From assembly GCA_019044685.2 (NCBI GenBank), contig JAGTXX020000003.1, positions 186,001 through 250,000 of the forward strand: DNA of 64,000 nucleotides. The letters are read 5' to 3'. The translations under genes and the position numbers were made by a program. Each line of letters opens with the position of its first letter. Positions within the stretch are counted from its first letter, which is position 1. Below, one piece after another: positions 13,958 to 25,687 of this stretch. The notes under the pieces are model-generated. The model was not told the origin of the DNA, ran no database searches, and was given only the letters and a program-made list of their open reading frames with translations. This DNA comes from Nannochloris sp. 'desiccata'. Its lineage: Eukaryota; Chlorophyta; Trebouxiophyceae; Chlorellales; Chlorellaceae.

Positions 13958-14873
13958 TAAGAGAACGAGAACGCTCTCTTAAAATGAACGTAACGATGGA
14001 TTATATTTCAAGAGTTCAAATTTACCTCTTTTGTTTCTACATCTCATAAGAACACATGGAGCTTTTCTTACAACCTGACGACCCATCATCAGTTTTATGA
14101 CTACACTGACCGACTGCTCTCAAAATGGAGCAACAGCTATATTTCTCCCTCTGCTATTCTGCCCCAAAACGAAACGAACACCAAACTCCCCAAAAATAAA
14201 TGAATACATTTTCCCAAAGGGTAGAAAACAACCTCTTCCATCTTTATACAACAGAACAACAACAACAACAATATTCTCCTTCTTCTCTGCATATATCATA
14301 CACTATGGTTTCATTTTTTTCTGTCCATTTTGAGCCCACTTCAAGACATTTTCTCTACCTGACCTCTTTACCTCTCTGGCACATCAGCATTTTATATAAG
14401 ATACTTTCCATGTTATTCCTGTCCAGTTTATAGAATGCCTCTCTTATACATCTTGCCCACTTCTTTTTATATTTTCCTCCTTTCTTTCCTAATATTTACA
14501 GACCTGCATTATCCTTCCGTGTCATTTATTTTTGTAAACAGAAAACAAACGCAATGAATAATGCTTATTTTTACAGGGTAGAACAGATGTCTTTATTTTT
14601 CTATATGCGCAGCACAGACGATGAACATAACAGGAGGAACGTTACTATTTAGGAAACTATACATAGACTAGATGAGTGAAAGAAACCGGAGACAGGGACG
14701 TGCAGGGCAGGGATGCAAAGAGAGCAAACGAACAAGAAAGTAAAAAGGGCCACTAAACAAACAAACAGACCGACAAGCCAGACAAACGTATACCATTTAA
14801 AAAAAATGAAAAGAACAGCAGAAAAAGAAAAGAAGAAGAAGAATGAATGAATGGAACGAGCTAGAAACTCGTT
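13958..14873. other. Convergent 3' intergenic region, low complexity
   Basis: About 916 bases lie between two stop codons facing each other. The left half is rich in pyrimidines on the plus strand and the right half (14690-14850) in A and G, so the strands switch purine bias in the middle. No gene is seen. Confidence 0.5.
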
Positions 14874-17135
14874 TTACGCAGCACTCAACCACCCTTGTTC
14901 AATCGCCTGTGCTTCATATTTCGGCAACAACACCGGGGCTTGTGTCACATCCAACGCTAAATCTTCCAATTCAGCCTTCACTCGATCAAAACCCAGTCGT
15001 AATTGAGTGGAACTGACTTCGCCAGATTCAGACAACTCTTGTAATAAACCTAAAATTTTATTATTCGTGGCATTGTTAGAGTCGTCATTACTAGGCGTGC
15101 TTGATTCAGAGTCCAAGGCAGCAAGTATGGCTTGATACACAAGCTCGTGGTGAAAATGCGGCACTCCTAAGTCTCGAAGGCACCTGACAGCTTCTTTGCT
15201 ATCCTCTTGAGCAGAAAACTCTTTCAACAGCTCAGAAATAGCGGTCGACATGGCATCAGCGTCAGAGGCAGAACGGGCATGCCAGCAGGTGGAAAATCGT
15301 TCAGCAGAGTGGCGAGCAGAGAGCATCGCCCCTGCTGCTTGTACGACCCCAATACCCAAACAGCCAGCAGGCAATTGAGGAACCACTTCAGCCAAAAATT
15401 TGGGAGGTAAGACTTCATCAACAATAGCACGACCAAGGAATAACGTCAGTAAATGCGCGGCATCTGGTATGTCAAGTTCCAGATCATCGGCAGCGGCAAG
15501 TAACCGAGTAAAACCTAGCGCCACTTGATCTTCTGAAATGCTGTTTGGAGATAATACAGGCAACATAGAAGACACCATTTCACGTTCTCGGTCTTTACGA
15601 TCCATTGCCAGCTGTACAGCATGCTTTATAGCTATGTTATGAAAACCGGGTTCTTCAAGTTCAGTCAATCGGCGCCCTACTTCGTCGACATCTCCACTTT
15701 CAAAGTACTCACGGATCATTTCCAAAGCATCCGCTTTAAAAGATTTGACAGTAGGGTGGAAGGCGCCACGGCCATTCGCCCAAACTTTCGACCCAGGGGC
15801 TCCAGGAGTTCCCGGAGTGCTGGAGGAAGTCGGTGTTGGCGACCAAGTTTCTTCCAGCCAGTTGCCCTTACGTGCTGCTTCCACTGCAGTGTCGTTGAAT
15901 AAACCACGTGCACCAGGGTTATCAAGCTCAATATCGGCCAGAGAATCAGCAACACGTTGGAACCCTTTTGTTATTTGAGAAGTAGAGATGTCATTTGAAT
16001 CACCAGCAAGCTCACCCAAGAGGTTCAAAGCTTGTTCCATAGGACCTGCACCTGCCATACCGTTTACAAGAACTTGTTTAACTAGCTCATGGTGGAAGAA
16101 CGGCACAGCCAAGTCACGGAGCAAGCGCCTTACTTCCGCTGTATCTCCAGAGTTCACATACTCTGCCAACATCGCTGCTATGGATGCTTTGGTCTCTTCT
16201 AACTTGAATCCAGCTCCATGTCCCCATGCTCGACTCATTCTTTCAGCGAAATGCTGATCAGCCAAGTGCGTTTCACATTTCAGCCTCAACGCTGCTGCAG
16301 CAGAGCCCTCAGCGCCATCAATTTTGTTAACTACAGCAGGAGGAAGCACATCATCTGCTACAGCACGGCAAATGAAAATAGCTACAAGATCAACAGCATC
16401 TGGTACATCCAATATAGTATCATCAAGCGCCTCCACCACATCCACGAAACCTCGGCGGACTTCCTCGGGACTGATCGTGTCATTATATAAAGCACTGAGT
16501 AAGTAGCTAATCATCTCTCTTTCACGATCATGGCGATCTAAAGCAGCTGTAATAGCTTTCTTCACGAAATAATGGCCAAATTCGGGGTGGTCAAGCTCTA
16601 CTAAAGAAGCAGCAGCTTCAGCGACATCCCCCGCATTAAGATATTCTTGCAAGATGCCTGTAATTGCAGCTTTATAAGCAGCGATTTGGATGCTTCTTTC
16701 TTCAGCAAAGGCTAATGCCATGTCTTCTTCTTCAGAATCCCAGTTGGGATCACCGCGATCAGAAGCAGCAGCAGTAGCGCCTTCGGTTTCAGTGGGGTCC
16801 CCGGCTTTGCCCCATGTGAAGCGACCACCAGCACCTGACTTTTTTGTTCGTCCATTTCCTTTACCTCGACGGGATAAATGATGGTCATGGGCGAGATCAC
16901 GTTTAGTTTTCATGCCTTCGGAGTACGGGTTCTTACCCATTTGGGGTTTGGAGGAGCCAACACCGGCACCAGCAGCACCGGCTGCTAGTTCCGGAGGGAC
17001 GCCATGGAGCTGAGGTTCATCTCTTTCAAGACGTTTTTTTGCCAGGGCAGCATCGAGAGCGGCACGTTGTTCTTCATTGAGTAAAGGCTCAGAAGGGAGC
17101 TCTAAATGCTCGGGGCGAAGTCCTGGTTTGCGCAT
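14874..17135 (-). CDS. Four-MA3-domain translation regulator (PDCD4 / plant MRF family)
   Basis: The 753-aa frame starts at the ATG at 17135. The open frame continues a little upstream to a possible acceptor (ctgcag, ~17165), so a 5' exon cannot be excluded. Four MA3 domains are visible, each starting with a K-x3-x-I-x-E-Y-type helix: about residues 155, 300, 465 and 615. Each contains an H-x4-F/H-x4-VKKA/VKQV-like second helix. MA3 domains bind the RNA helicase eIF4A. Animal PDCD4 has two, whereas plant MRF proteins, which tune translation under light and TOR signalling, have four. The N-terminus has a basic HLSRRGKGNGRTKKSGAGG segment like that of MRF proteins. The four-domain layout supports a green-lineage host. 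Confidence 0.88.
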   Translation of the reverse strand: MRKPGLRPEHLELPSEPLLNEEQRAALDAALAKKRLERDEPQLHGVPPELAAGAAGAGVGSSKPQMGKNPYSEGMKTKRDLAHDHHLSRRGKGNGRTKKSGAGGRFTWGKAGDPTETEGATAAASDRGDPNWDSEEEDMALAFAEERSIQIAAYKAAITGILQEYLNAGDVAEAAASLVELDHPEFGHYFVKKAITAALDRHDREREMISYLLSALYNDTISPEEVRRGFVDVVEALDDTILDVPDAVDLVAIFICRAVADDVLPPAVVNKIDGAEGSAAAALRLKCETHLADQHFAERMSRAWGHGAGFKLEETKASIAAMLAEYVNSGDTAEVRRLLRDLAVPFFHHELVKQVLVNGMAGAGPMEQALNLLGELAGDSNDISTSQITKGFQRVADSLADIELDNPGARGLFNDTAVEAARKGNWLEETWSPTPTSSSTPGTPGAPGSKVWANGRGAFHPTVKSFKADALEMIREYFESGDVDEVGRRLTELEEPGFHNIAIKHAVQLAMDRKDREREMVSSMLPVLSPNSISEDQVALGFTRLLAAADDLELDIPDAAHLLTLFLGRAIVDEVLPPKFLAEVVPQLPAGCLGIGVVQAAGAMLSARHSAERFSTCWHARSASDADAMSTAISELLKEFSAQEDSKEAVRCLRDLGVPHFHHELVYQAILAALDSESSTPSNDDSNNATNNKILGLLQELSESGEVSSTQLRLGFDRVKAELEDLALDVTQAPVLLPKYEAQAIEQGWLSAA

Positions 17136-17842
17136 TTTAATAGCTCTAAAAGGTGGAGTGTGTCCTGCCTGCAGCAATCAATCATGGGAGAGAAAATTGG
17201 TCGAGTTAGACAGGGTTGGATAGGTTATTTCAGCTGATCGCTGGTTCGCTATGATAGTATGACCGCAAAACATCTATTTGGCAGTCTTGTAAGGGCTGCA
17301 AAAGCGCATAACAGTGTCGAAGGCTTGTGATGGCCAAAGACATGTTGAGTTGGCCACTGGAACGGCGGCAACCTAAGCTGAGACCCAGTGATCTTACCCT
17401 GGTAATGCGTTTGCTAAATACTAGGTTTAAATGCTAAGGCAATTTGTCGAGGCACCCGGCACCTTTTGGTCCCGGCAGAAGCAACCAATTAATGGTTCGT
17501 AAAATTAATAGTGTGTGTGAAACACGATAACGGTAATGATGCCTCTTTCCGGGATGGATTTCGATAAAGATTGAGCTGAATTATCTAAATGATAAATCTG
17601 CCATGGTTTGACACCTTTATGCTCGGTTTCGCGTGATGAGCTGGCTGTAACCTGAGCAGCACGCGTGGAGACCTGAAGCGTGATGCTGTTGGCTGGTCAG
17701 CCCACTTCGTCTATTCTATTATATTTAGAAGTTATTCGATCTGACACAGCTTAGGGAAGAATACTACGTTAAGCTTAGTTATTGATCCATTTTGATAAAA
17801 ACAGCTTTGATCAAGCAACCAAACTGTAGATAAATAAGGCAC
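17136..17842. promoter_or_regulatory. Divergent intergenic region (MA3 protein / AP-1 sigma)
   Basis: About 700 bases separate two divergent start codons. The part next to 17135 may contain a 5' UTR exon of the MA3 gene. No other gene or repeat is seen. Confidence 0.45.
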
Positions 17843-18578
17843 ATGGTATGTCAATCGCGATGAATATTTTCAAGTGTTGATCTCAACAGGTCATTCAATC
17901 CTGATCTCATTTGCCTTCTTGGAATGTAATTAAATCTTTTGCAGATCAGGTTTGTGCTTTTGCTCTCTCGCCAGGGCAAGGTACGCCTTGCCAAATGGTA
18001 TACGACACTAAGCCAAAAGGATAGAGCAAAGATCGTCAAGGAAGTAACACCCGTGGTGCTATCAAGGGCTCCCAAATTATGCAACTTTGTTGACTGGCGT
18101 GACGCTAAAATTATATACCGTCGCTATGCGAGTCTCTACTTTGTCGCTGGCGTCGATGCAGGTTAGTGAACCTTTCCCATGTATTTAATGATAAAATGAT
18201 TCTACAAGGCATATACCTCTGCTGTTATCAAAAACAAAACTGACTTGAAAACTCTCACCGGGATTTTCTCTCCTCACATCTGTGTCCTTCAAAACCTTTA
18301 TTGCAGAAGACAACGAGCTGGTTACTTTAGAGATCGTCCATCAATTCGTAGAAATCTTAGATAAATATTTTGGCAATGTATGTGAACTTGATCTGATTTT
18401 CAATTTCCATAAAGCCTACTTCATTTTGGATGAGTTGCTCTTGGCGGGGGAATTGGCAGAACCTTCGAAAAGATCAGTGAGCAGAGTAGTAGAAGCACAA
18501 GATATGTTAGTGGAACAAGCGAAATTAGGTGGGCCACAGCAGAATAATATGCCCATGATTACCGGACCAAGAGGGTAG
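17843..18578 (+). CDS. AP1S: Adaptor complex AP-1 sigma subunit
   Basis: Spliced from 17843..17845, 17945..18161 and 18307..18578 to give 163 aa, the family's usual size. The first coding exon is only the ATG: its donor gtatgt follows at once, and the next exon begins ATCAGG, giving the conserved [13 protein letters not shown] start. Clear AP-1 sigma signatures are [51 protein letters not shown] and [19 protein letters not shown]. The small sigma chain is part of the core of the clathrin adaptor AP-1. That complex sorts cargo with dileucine signals between trans-Golgi and endosomes. The short C-terminal tail is not conserved. The gene is convergent with eIF3m. Confidence 0.93.
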
Positions 18579-18848
18579 TTAGCTATTCGATCAACTAGTT
18601 CATTTTAACTCTCGCTCTTTTTTTTCCCTTGTACATACGTGTTTCTTTAGTTTTATAAACTGTGTTCTGACCTTATTAGTGCACGTATGTGCTTTCATTA
18701 TTAATATAACCCAGCTAAATGTAACTCTAACGCTTTCTCTTGCATACTAGCATATTTACCCAGTGTTTTACATGTTTGCTGCTCCAAGTCGGTCTCGCTA
18801 TTCCCCTAAATAGCAAAGCCAATTAATATTTTTTATTCTTTGCCCTCG

Positions 18849-20212
18849 TTAAGCGCCAACAGAGAGCTCGGCAATACCCTTAGAAAGAACATTCTTCTCA
18901 TCTGTACCTAATTCCATCACTTCACCTACACTTTTCCTCCATGATGCTAACTGACCAAGCAACTCTTGCCACTGGGCAGCACCAAATGTGCGAGGAGCAC
19001 ATTTGGTCACAGTCACTACCTCCGCAAGCTGATCTATTTTGGCCTCCATAAGCCTCTTTCCAATGGCTTGAACAACCACAGTTTCGACATCTCCAGCTGG
19101 AAGATCCAAAGAAGAAGCAATTTCACTGAATTTGATCTCAGCTGATCCATGAGCCAAACCCATCAATGCAAGTAATTTCATTTTTCCAGCAGCTGCTTCT
19201 TCGGTAACCCCAAGCGATTGGAATACGGCTCCATTAGATTTAACAAAGTTGTTGAAATCAGCTACGCTGCCAGTCAAATAAATGGTCAACAGTTGATGAA
19301 GAGGAGCATACTGAGAATTTGATGCCAATGCAGCAATAGCTGGGTTATCTTTCAAGTCAAAATGGAAGAGATCAGGAGATTTTAAGTAATCGGAAACAAC
19401 CTGAGATGCAACGGCAGCTCCAGTAGCAGCTTCACCAGCAGAGGCGCCTTCAAATGTGACTAGGTACTTGCATAAAAGACGATATGCTTCTTTTGCTGCT
19501 GTTTTAGGTTTACGCGTGCATCCACGAAGAGCATCAGCACATGCAACGTATAAATTACGTTCATCAGCTGGACTGAGACTAAGACCAGCAGCCCAGGTGT
19601 CTGCGTGGGTGCGGACAACATTTAACATGACATCGGCAAGACCAGAAGCCTTTGAGAATGCCAAAGTTTGCAGTAATACCGTGTACTTAGATTGAGGGTC
19701 CCACACTACGTTATACAGATTGACCAGAGCTTGGAGACGGCGGTCAGGGCGGACAGTTGGAGTCGCCGCAAGTGCAGATGCCAGTCTGGAGGCAGCTGCT
19801 CCTGCTCCAGGAACAAGGATACGGGGCACCAGATGGCAGATAATGTTTATAGCACCTTCTAAGTCTTGATCATTTGCCGCTTTGCTAAATAAAATGTCCA
19901 GGTTGGCGGCAAATTGCTCCAACAAGTCTGCGTACTTTTCAGCGGCGTAAGATGCTTTACACTGATCTACAAAAAGAGACCCAGATGTCTCAACAAGCTT
20001 TGATCCCTCATCCTGCTAGTATATAAAAGAAAATGCAAGGTATTAGTTGTTGCAGAAATGCACATGCAAGGGCAAAATAGAGAATGCAACTAAGAAGTTG
20101 CCACCATTTAATGTGCAGGAGGCCTCACCTGTCCAGCATCAATCAACTCCCCAATATAACTAGCTACTGCGAGCCAAGAATCCTCTTCAGATGTCAATAC
20201 AAGTAACGCCAT
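18849..20212 (-). CDS. EIF3M: Translation initiation factor 3 subunit M
   Basis: Exon 1 (20212..20129, ATG start) joins exon 2 (20012 or 20015..18849) in phase 0. The acceptor is a tandem tagcag, so the protein is 414 aa or has one extra Gln. Family signs are SLRL/RRLQALVNLYN-like helices, FDLKDNPAI, HQLLTIYLTGSVADF, SLGVTEEAAAGKMKLLALMGLA and a C-terminal PCI winged helix (IKFSEIASSLDL ... EAKIDQLAEVVTVT, RTFGAAQWQELL). eIF3m is a PCI subunit of the octameric core of eIF3 that helps load the 40S subunit on mRNA. TGTAA on the coding strand lies ~80 bases past the stop. Confidence 0.9.
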
Positions 20213-21053
20213 ATTGTAAATTTGAGATGAGAAGAGACAAGTGATGCTTTGATATGGCGGCACCTCTTTTAGTTGGGCAAACGTGTAGGTATTGGTAAAC
20301 TATATAGTACAAAATGTATTATTATATTTTGCCTGCTATTCAAAGCCACTTGTTACGTTTTTAATTTTTCAAGGGATATTGTTGGTCCCCGGCACTGCAG
20401 GGTGGGGTAGAGAGCATTTTTAGGTACAGATCATGCTAGTTCACTTCCCAGATCGATCCAATTTCAATTGCGTTGTTCATAGAAGTATAATGTTCATGAA
20501 ATCACTGACTAACAATTTCAAAATTGCCCCCAAAAAGGATATTTCTGACGGTGCCGCCGGTGGCCAAGTTTGTAAATAGCACTCGTTGAACACGATCAAC
20601 AGTTCTAACGCTTGCAGATATCATCCTTTATTGCAAATAAAAACCTTAATGAGCGAAAGGCTTGCTCAAGCGTCTACAGGTTGCTCTTTTGGGAGACTCT
20701 CAGCAAGGCTGGGCGGGGCCGCTTTTTCTTTTCTGATGATTGCCTAGCCCCGTTGAAAGGGTCCGACGACCTTCAAATGCACTAATCATCATACTGAAGC
20801 TGACAATCTACCGTTTACAGTGTTCATACAATGACGGGCTGGATGTATCTTGAACGGAGATATCAAGTGCACTTTTTCAAGGCAGCGATTTTGCATTGGG
20901 AGCCCTTCGGAAGGTGGCGTTTCGAAACAAGTTTTCCTGCAAGGCTGGAACCCTCGTTTAATCTTTGAGTGTTCTTATTTCATTTTGAGTGTTTTTACTT
21001 GCTTTTGAGCTTCAAATTTCTAACAAGCGGCGCTAAAGCAACTCATTTCCGCG
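20213..21053. promoter_or_regulatory. Divergent intergenic region (eIF3m / CCT protein)
   Basis: About 840 bases between divergent start codons hold no ORF with protein-like composition. No TATA box or repeat is obvious. Confidence 0.45.
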
Positions 21054-22241
21054 ATGGAGTTCGGCAACTTCTTAGATGTGGTCGACCTTCCAGCTTGTTT
21101 GAAGCGTTGGGACTCTAATGGATCTTGTGAAGAAGGTATGTTTGTATACGCCGCCTGAGATTCGTTATAAAAGGCAAATTCTGACCCTATATTCGAATTC
21201 TTTCATGCAGGTTTGCTAACAGTTCCTAGTTATGATGACTTCAATAACATGAAGGCAATGCCCTGTATTTTTACTTTAGATCACGAGGATGAGGTAAGGA
21301 AGCAATTAAATTGCCAGTTAGACTGAATTCCTGTTAACATGCCCCCTGAAGACAATCGCTAACATGGAAGTACCGGTTTTGTCGTTGATGCAGAAATCAA
21401 GCGGCTTTTCCCTCGGATCTTCACCCTCTAATGCTAGTTCAACGTGAGAGAGCCTCTGACTGCAAAGTACTTCTCATTTCTCATATTTCATTGCCTTTGT
21501 CATCATAATTAAATTATGCTCACTTGTCCCTCTTTACTGCCTTTCTGCTATTGCAGAATGAAGGCTGACGTAGACCTTGGTCTCGGTTTTGGTTTTGAAT
21601 ATTTTAATGACGCCAGCGAACTTACATGCGGCTCAATGGATACTGCAACAGCCTCTCCATCCATCATCTCTCTTCCTGCTGCCTCGCTCACTTCTTCAGC
21701 CCCTTGTGCACCTATTGGCTTGCCCATTGGGAAGCTTAATTTGAAGCTTGACCCATCTGCCGTTGCATCTGCTTGGAACTCTATAGCTGGAAATGCCCCT
21801 GTGTTCAGTATGCCTCGTTCCAATCTCATCGCTGCTGCTGCCAGTATTCCTTCCGCTGAAGCCTGCGCCCACTCCTTATCTGTTGAAACACAAGAAGATT
21901 GGGTTAAGGACGCTTCTACATCTCGTCCTTCTTCTCGTAACACCTCTACCAGCCTCTTTCTACATGATGATGGTCCTAAGAAGGCTAGAAGAGCAGCGGT
22001 CCATACCTCGGCTCCTGTTTCCAAGCCTTTAGTGCCCCGCCCTCCCCGCAAGATAGCATCATCATCTTCTTCTCAGAAGCGCAAGACTGGCGGTAAGTCT
22101 TCTGATAAAAGACCCCGTATTAAGGGCCGTTTTGTCAGAAGGGATGAATTAGAGCGGTTTGTCTCTGCTGCCAATGATCATCATGGTAGGATGACTGATG
22201 ACGAGACCTTGCTTGTTGTTCCCGAGGCACTTATGCTTTAA
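21054..22241 (+). CDS. Protein with a C-terminal half CCT motif (putative transcription regulator)
   Basis: Four exons (21054..21135, 21211..21293, 21352..21443, 21557..22241) join with consistent phases 1, 0 and 2 into 313 aa. Most of the protein is Ser/Ala-rich. Near the C-terminus is a basic stretch, then KRPRIKGRFVRRDEL. This matches the second half of the CCT motif of plant CONSTANS, TOC1 and pseudo-response regulators, where it serves nuclear import and NF-Y or DNA contacts. The first half of the motif (R-x5-RY-x-KR type) is not seen; a looser run of Lys and Arg takes its place. A light or circadian role would be a guess. The acceptor of exon 3 (cctgaag) is weak, so that junction is the least certain. 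Confidence 0.62.
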
Positions 22242-23889
22242 CTGATGATACTAGCTGCAACAGTACCTAGCAATAATCCAGCTTTCCTTTTCTGGATTCA
22301 CAATGATTGCGACTGGTATCATGGAAGCTGAAGCGCAGCGTACTTACTAACTACGTGGAACATTCCTTACTTTGCATCTACAACGACCCGATGAGAAGAG
22401 AAAAATCAACAAAACTTTTTTTCTTTGAAAATTCTTTGAATTTTTTATTTTTTTGTGTTTTATAGTGCATTTCTTCTTTTTTGATCGAACCTAGGGTGTT
22501 GAGTACCCTCTATGCTTTTCTTAATTTTTCAATTTTCAGGCTACATTTTCAAATTCTACGCTTTTGCTTTTGAACTACCCTGGGAATTTTTTCATCTACA
22601 ATAATAATACTGGACAGAATCCACCCAATACCCCCAAATTCATTATTAAATATTGGAACCTTAATGAGATTAATTACCTTTCCTTTCTTATCTACGATAC
22701 TACATCCCACTCTTCTCGTTTTCAAATGTGTGTTTTTCATTTTTTTACCGTCACAACGCCATGCCTGCTATTTCTTTGTGTGTTTTTCTATCAACTTTGT
22801 TCTTGTTTATATGAAAAGAATGCTACGAATTCCCCATGTTTCTTTTTTTTTATATCCCATCCATCCCTTTTGCCTCGCCGAAGATACCAACTACTTCTAG
22901 CACCTTTTCAAATGAATAAAAAGTATCACCGGCCTTGAAAAGAAAGAATCCTTTTTTGCGCATTCTCTACCTTTCGTTAAACTTTCTCTACTTTCGCTAA
23001 TGTTGTGTTCTACGTACCTATGCTTTGCTTTCCTTGAGAAAAGGGTGGGAAAACGGGTCTTATTGTTTCCACTTTTCTTTCTTTCTTTTTTTGAATTAAT
23101 GTTTTTGGTGTCGTCCTATCGAGATTTTATGAAAAGATTTTTATGTGTCCACAAATGAAAAAATCTAAATCAAAAATAACCTATCCTACTATTGTTTTAT
23201 CATTTTGCTCTTCTCTTTGTCCTTCTTCGATCGTATTAGACTCAATCTACAAGTTTTCTCGTCCCTTTCCCCCATTTTAGCTGAATTTTTCATTCTTTTT
23301 CATTTGCTTCAACACGGATGATGGTGCTGTGTGGCGAGGAGAACTGGGACGGCTTTCATTTCCTTTCTTTTATGTTCTTTTACAACTACCCATATATCAA
23401 CCATTACCGTCATCGTCCATACTTTTCGATTCTTCTAGTTATATGTCCTTTTTCATGAGACTTTCCTCCACGTTGAAGCTTTTCAAAAAGGACGGTATCT
23501 CTTTCCACAACGAAATATACTATTTCGCTTTTTTATTTTTTTGTTTTGTTTTGTTGCTGAGCCGTATCTACGAAGCAGTAATGGCATTCTCCTATTAGAA
23601 ACGAATTTTCCTTTCTTTTTTCCTTACCATTTTTCTTTGAATAAATCCCTCAAAAAAGAAAATTGCATCGTTTCTAACGTTTTTTCACTCTTTCTTTTTT
23701 CTCTTCTCAATTTTCAAGTTTTTCTTTTTATGTTTTTGATGAGCTGTGTTGATAGTTAACTCTCTCGTTTACATATACTCCACCTCTTTAAAATATATAC
23801 ACAAGCTCTAGAACACAGAACTTTTCGGGACAATTTCCAAGGGGAGAAAAAGAAGACGAAAAACGCTCGCTCAATCTCTTTCCTATAAG
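22242..23889. other. Long AT-rich convergent intergenic region
   Basis: About 1.65 kb lies between two converging genes. The plus strand is very T-rich, with repeated TTTCTTTT and CTTTTC blocks throughout. The ORFs here are only Phe/Ser/Leu-rich artefacts of that bias. It probably includes a long 3' UTR. No RNA gene, repeat array or mobile element is recognised. Confidence 0.5.
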
Positions 23890-24732
23890 TTACTCTTTTG
23901 GTCGCAACACAGAGACTAATTTCCAGCGTGCATCCTCTTCAAACGCATCTTTCCAATCCTTTCCAGACCCCTCTAATAACGCTGCATAACAATTCCCAAG
24001 TTTAAGAGTCTCCCCAGCAAAGGACGAGGCTGCCTCTTGCCAGCCCTTGTTGTGGCCGAGACATAATACACAATTGTGACTGGCAGTCGCTTCTCCGATG
24101 ACGACTTCTTGTAAATGGCCCCGTGTTTGACCGTCTAGCTGTGAGATAGTATACAAGCTACCTAGAAAATGAATATCAGCGTAATCTGTTTCAGGGAGGT
24201 GTTCTCTGATGGCTTCGAATGTTTCTCGAGAGCGGACGGCATTGCTGCAGATGAAAACGTCAGGGAGCCAGCCTGCAGCCTTGATTTGATCAGCAATCTG
24301 TGATATATGTGGTTTAATAGTAGAGAGGAGGGGGAAGGTTAGTTATCTGTGTCCAGAATGGTATTAGAGGGTTTCAATAAATAAGAAGGATAAAAGCTTA
24401 CGTCTTTGGCAGCATCCTTGCCGCCAGCGGTGATAGGTCTATCATGATCTCTGACTCCTGGGAGTTGTTTCGGATCTTCACTATCAGCGTGTCTCATGAT
24501 GATCAGCTTCCTGAAAGAGGAATAAACTAGGTGTATGAGCTAGAAGGATGATAAATAATGATATGATTGCAAGTTTGCTTTTCAAAATAATCGTTCCGCA
24601 CCTCGTCGGGCCTTGTGCTGAGCATACTACAGGCATGGCATGTACAACTAGTCTTCTATAAACATGACTTCTAGTGGTAGGAAGACATCTAGGCTGAGTT
24701 CTCTTTGTTCCCAGGGGCTTTATTTTTAGCAT
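23890..24732 (-). CDS. SixA-like histidine phosphatase, organelle-targeted
   Basis: Exons 24732..24602, 24510..24402 and 24297..23890 (phases 2 and 0) give 215 aa. After a ~44-residue basic leader comes KLIIMRHADSEDP, the RHG-type active-site loop of the histidine phosphatase superfamily, in its SixA-like RHA form. It is followed by LPGVRDHDRPITAGGKDAA, the ICSNAVRSRET segment and the LCLGHNKGW loop holding the second catalytic His. SixA enzymes remove phosphate from histidine in phosphorelay or PTS proteins. Plant and algal members with transit peptides exist, but their substrates are poorly known. The leader (KIKPLGTKRTQPRCLPTTRSH) fits plastid or mitochondrial import. Confidence 0.84.
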
Positions 24733-24955
24733 CGTGATAAATTATCTACGTTCTATTGCTATTTACAGATATCTGTGCAGAGTTCCGAGTTCTTTATACA
24801 ACTTAAACTTCAATAAAAGGCAGTTTATGCTCGATTAACTTTAGATTTAGCAAGGCAATCTATATTTTCCTTCTTTCCCGACATGACGTCACCAAAAGTT
24901 TGAACTCCCCTTTTTTCCCTTACTTTCATCGCAGAGCAATAGCTGATCTCATAAT

Positions 24956-25687
24956 TTACTTGAGGATAGGGTTGCCATTAGCGTCCAAAGGCCAAGGCTT
25001 GCCCTCAACATCAACAGGTTTCTCCAACTTTCTCAACTGAGGGGTGGACCAGGCGTAGTCCTTGACAAGAGCCCATTCAACAGGCTTGCCAAAGTTTTTC
25101 TGGAGATGGAAGAGACAGAAAAATGATATATAGAATTTAGATAAATTAGGGCTCAAATACTCTGATGCAAAGAATGTGTATAGTCTCTGAAGACATTCAA
25201 AGAAAGCGGGAAATGAGCTCCAAGTGCTTGTTTGTCTTACCTTGAAAGAGTCAGTAAAGATACGCTGGGCTTCCTTGAATTCAGGAGTAGAGAAAGAAAG
25301 ACGAGGGTCCTCATTCTTACGCATGTCCTCGAGCTGCATAGAAAATTTTGAAAAAATTAATTGAAATAGAACCGAGCTTGTGTGAGCGGCCGAGCCAAAT
25401 CACTCTTTGGCAAAACACTAAACGCAAGATAAGCTACCCACCTTCTTCACATGCTGACGCATTTCTTCAAGGAGGGCTTGAGCGCTCTTATCATTGGGAT
25501 CCACGCGCTTTTCGAATTCCCTCTGCAAGAAAATAAATTGACGTCGAGCATTAGACTCTTTTGCTCTCCTAGGAAGCATGCAAATATATCTTCTTCGAAG
25601 CAGCATAGCTCCATTAAACATTTTTTTAAATCTTACAAGCTTGTCTACGTCCTGCTGTCCGAATTTATTGCCCACGTAGCTCGCCAT
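24956..25687 (-). CDS. Conserved-looking 122-aa protein, function unknown
   Basis: Four short exons (25687..25637, 25522..25442, 25333..25241, 25099..24956) are joined by three introns that are all phase 0, with good donors (gtaaga, gtgggt, gtaaga) and acceptors. The product starts MASYVGNKFGQQDVDKL. It is mostly charged helices (DDK/EE-rich, e.g. ALLEEMRQHVKK and LEDMRKNEDPRL) and ends in a WALVKDYAW ... KPWPLDANGNPILK tail. There is no signal peptide or membrane segment. The regular splicing and even amino-acid use argue that it is a real gene. The size and helical charge pattern recall small accessory subunits of mitochondrial complexes, but I do not recognise the family. Confidence 0.72.

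Noticed and set aside
22564..23759. Several Phe/Leu-rich plus-strand ORFs
   Set aside because: They arise from the T-rich intergenic sequence; composition is not protein-like.
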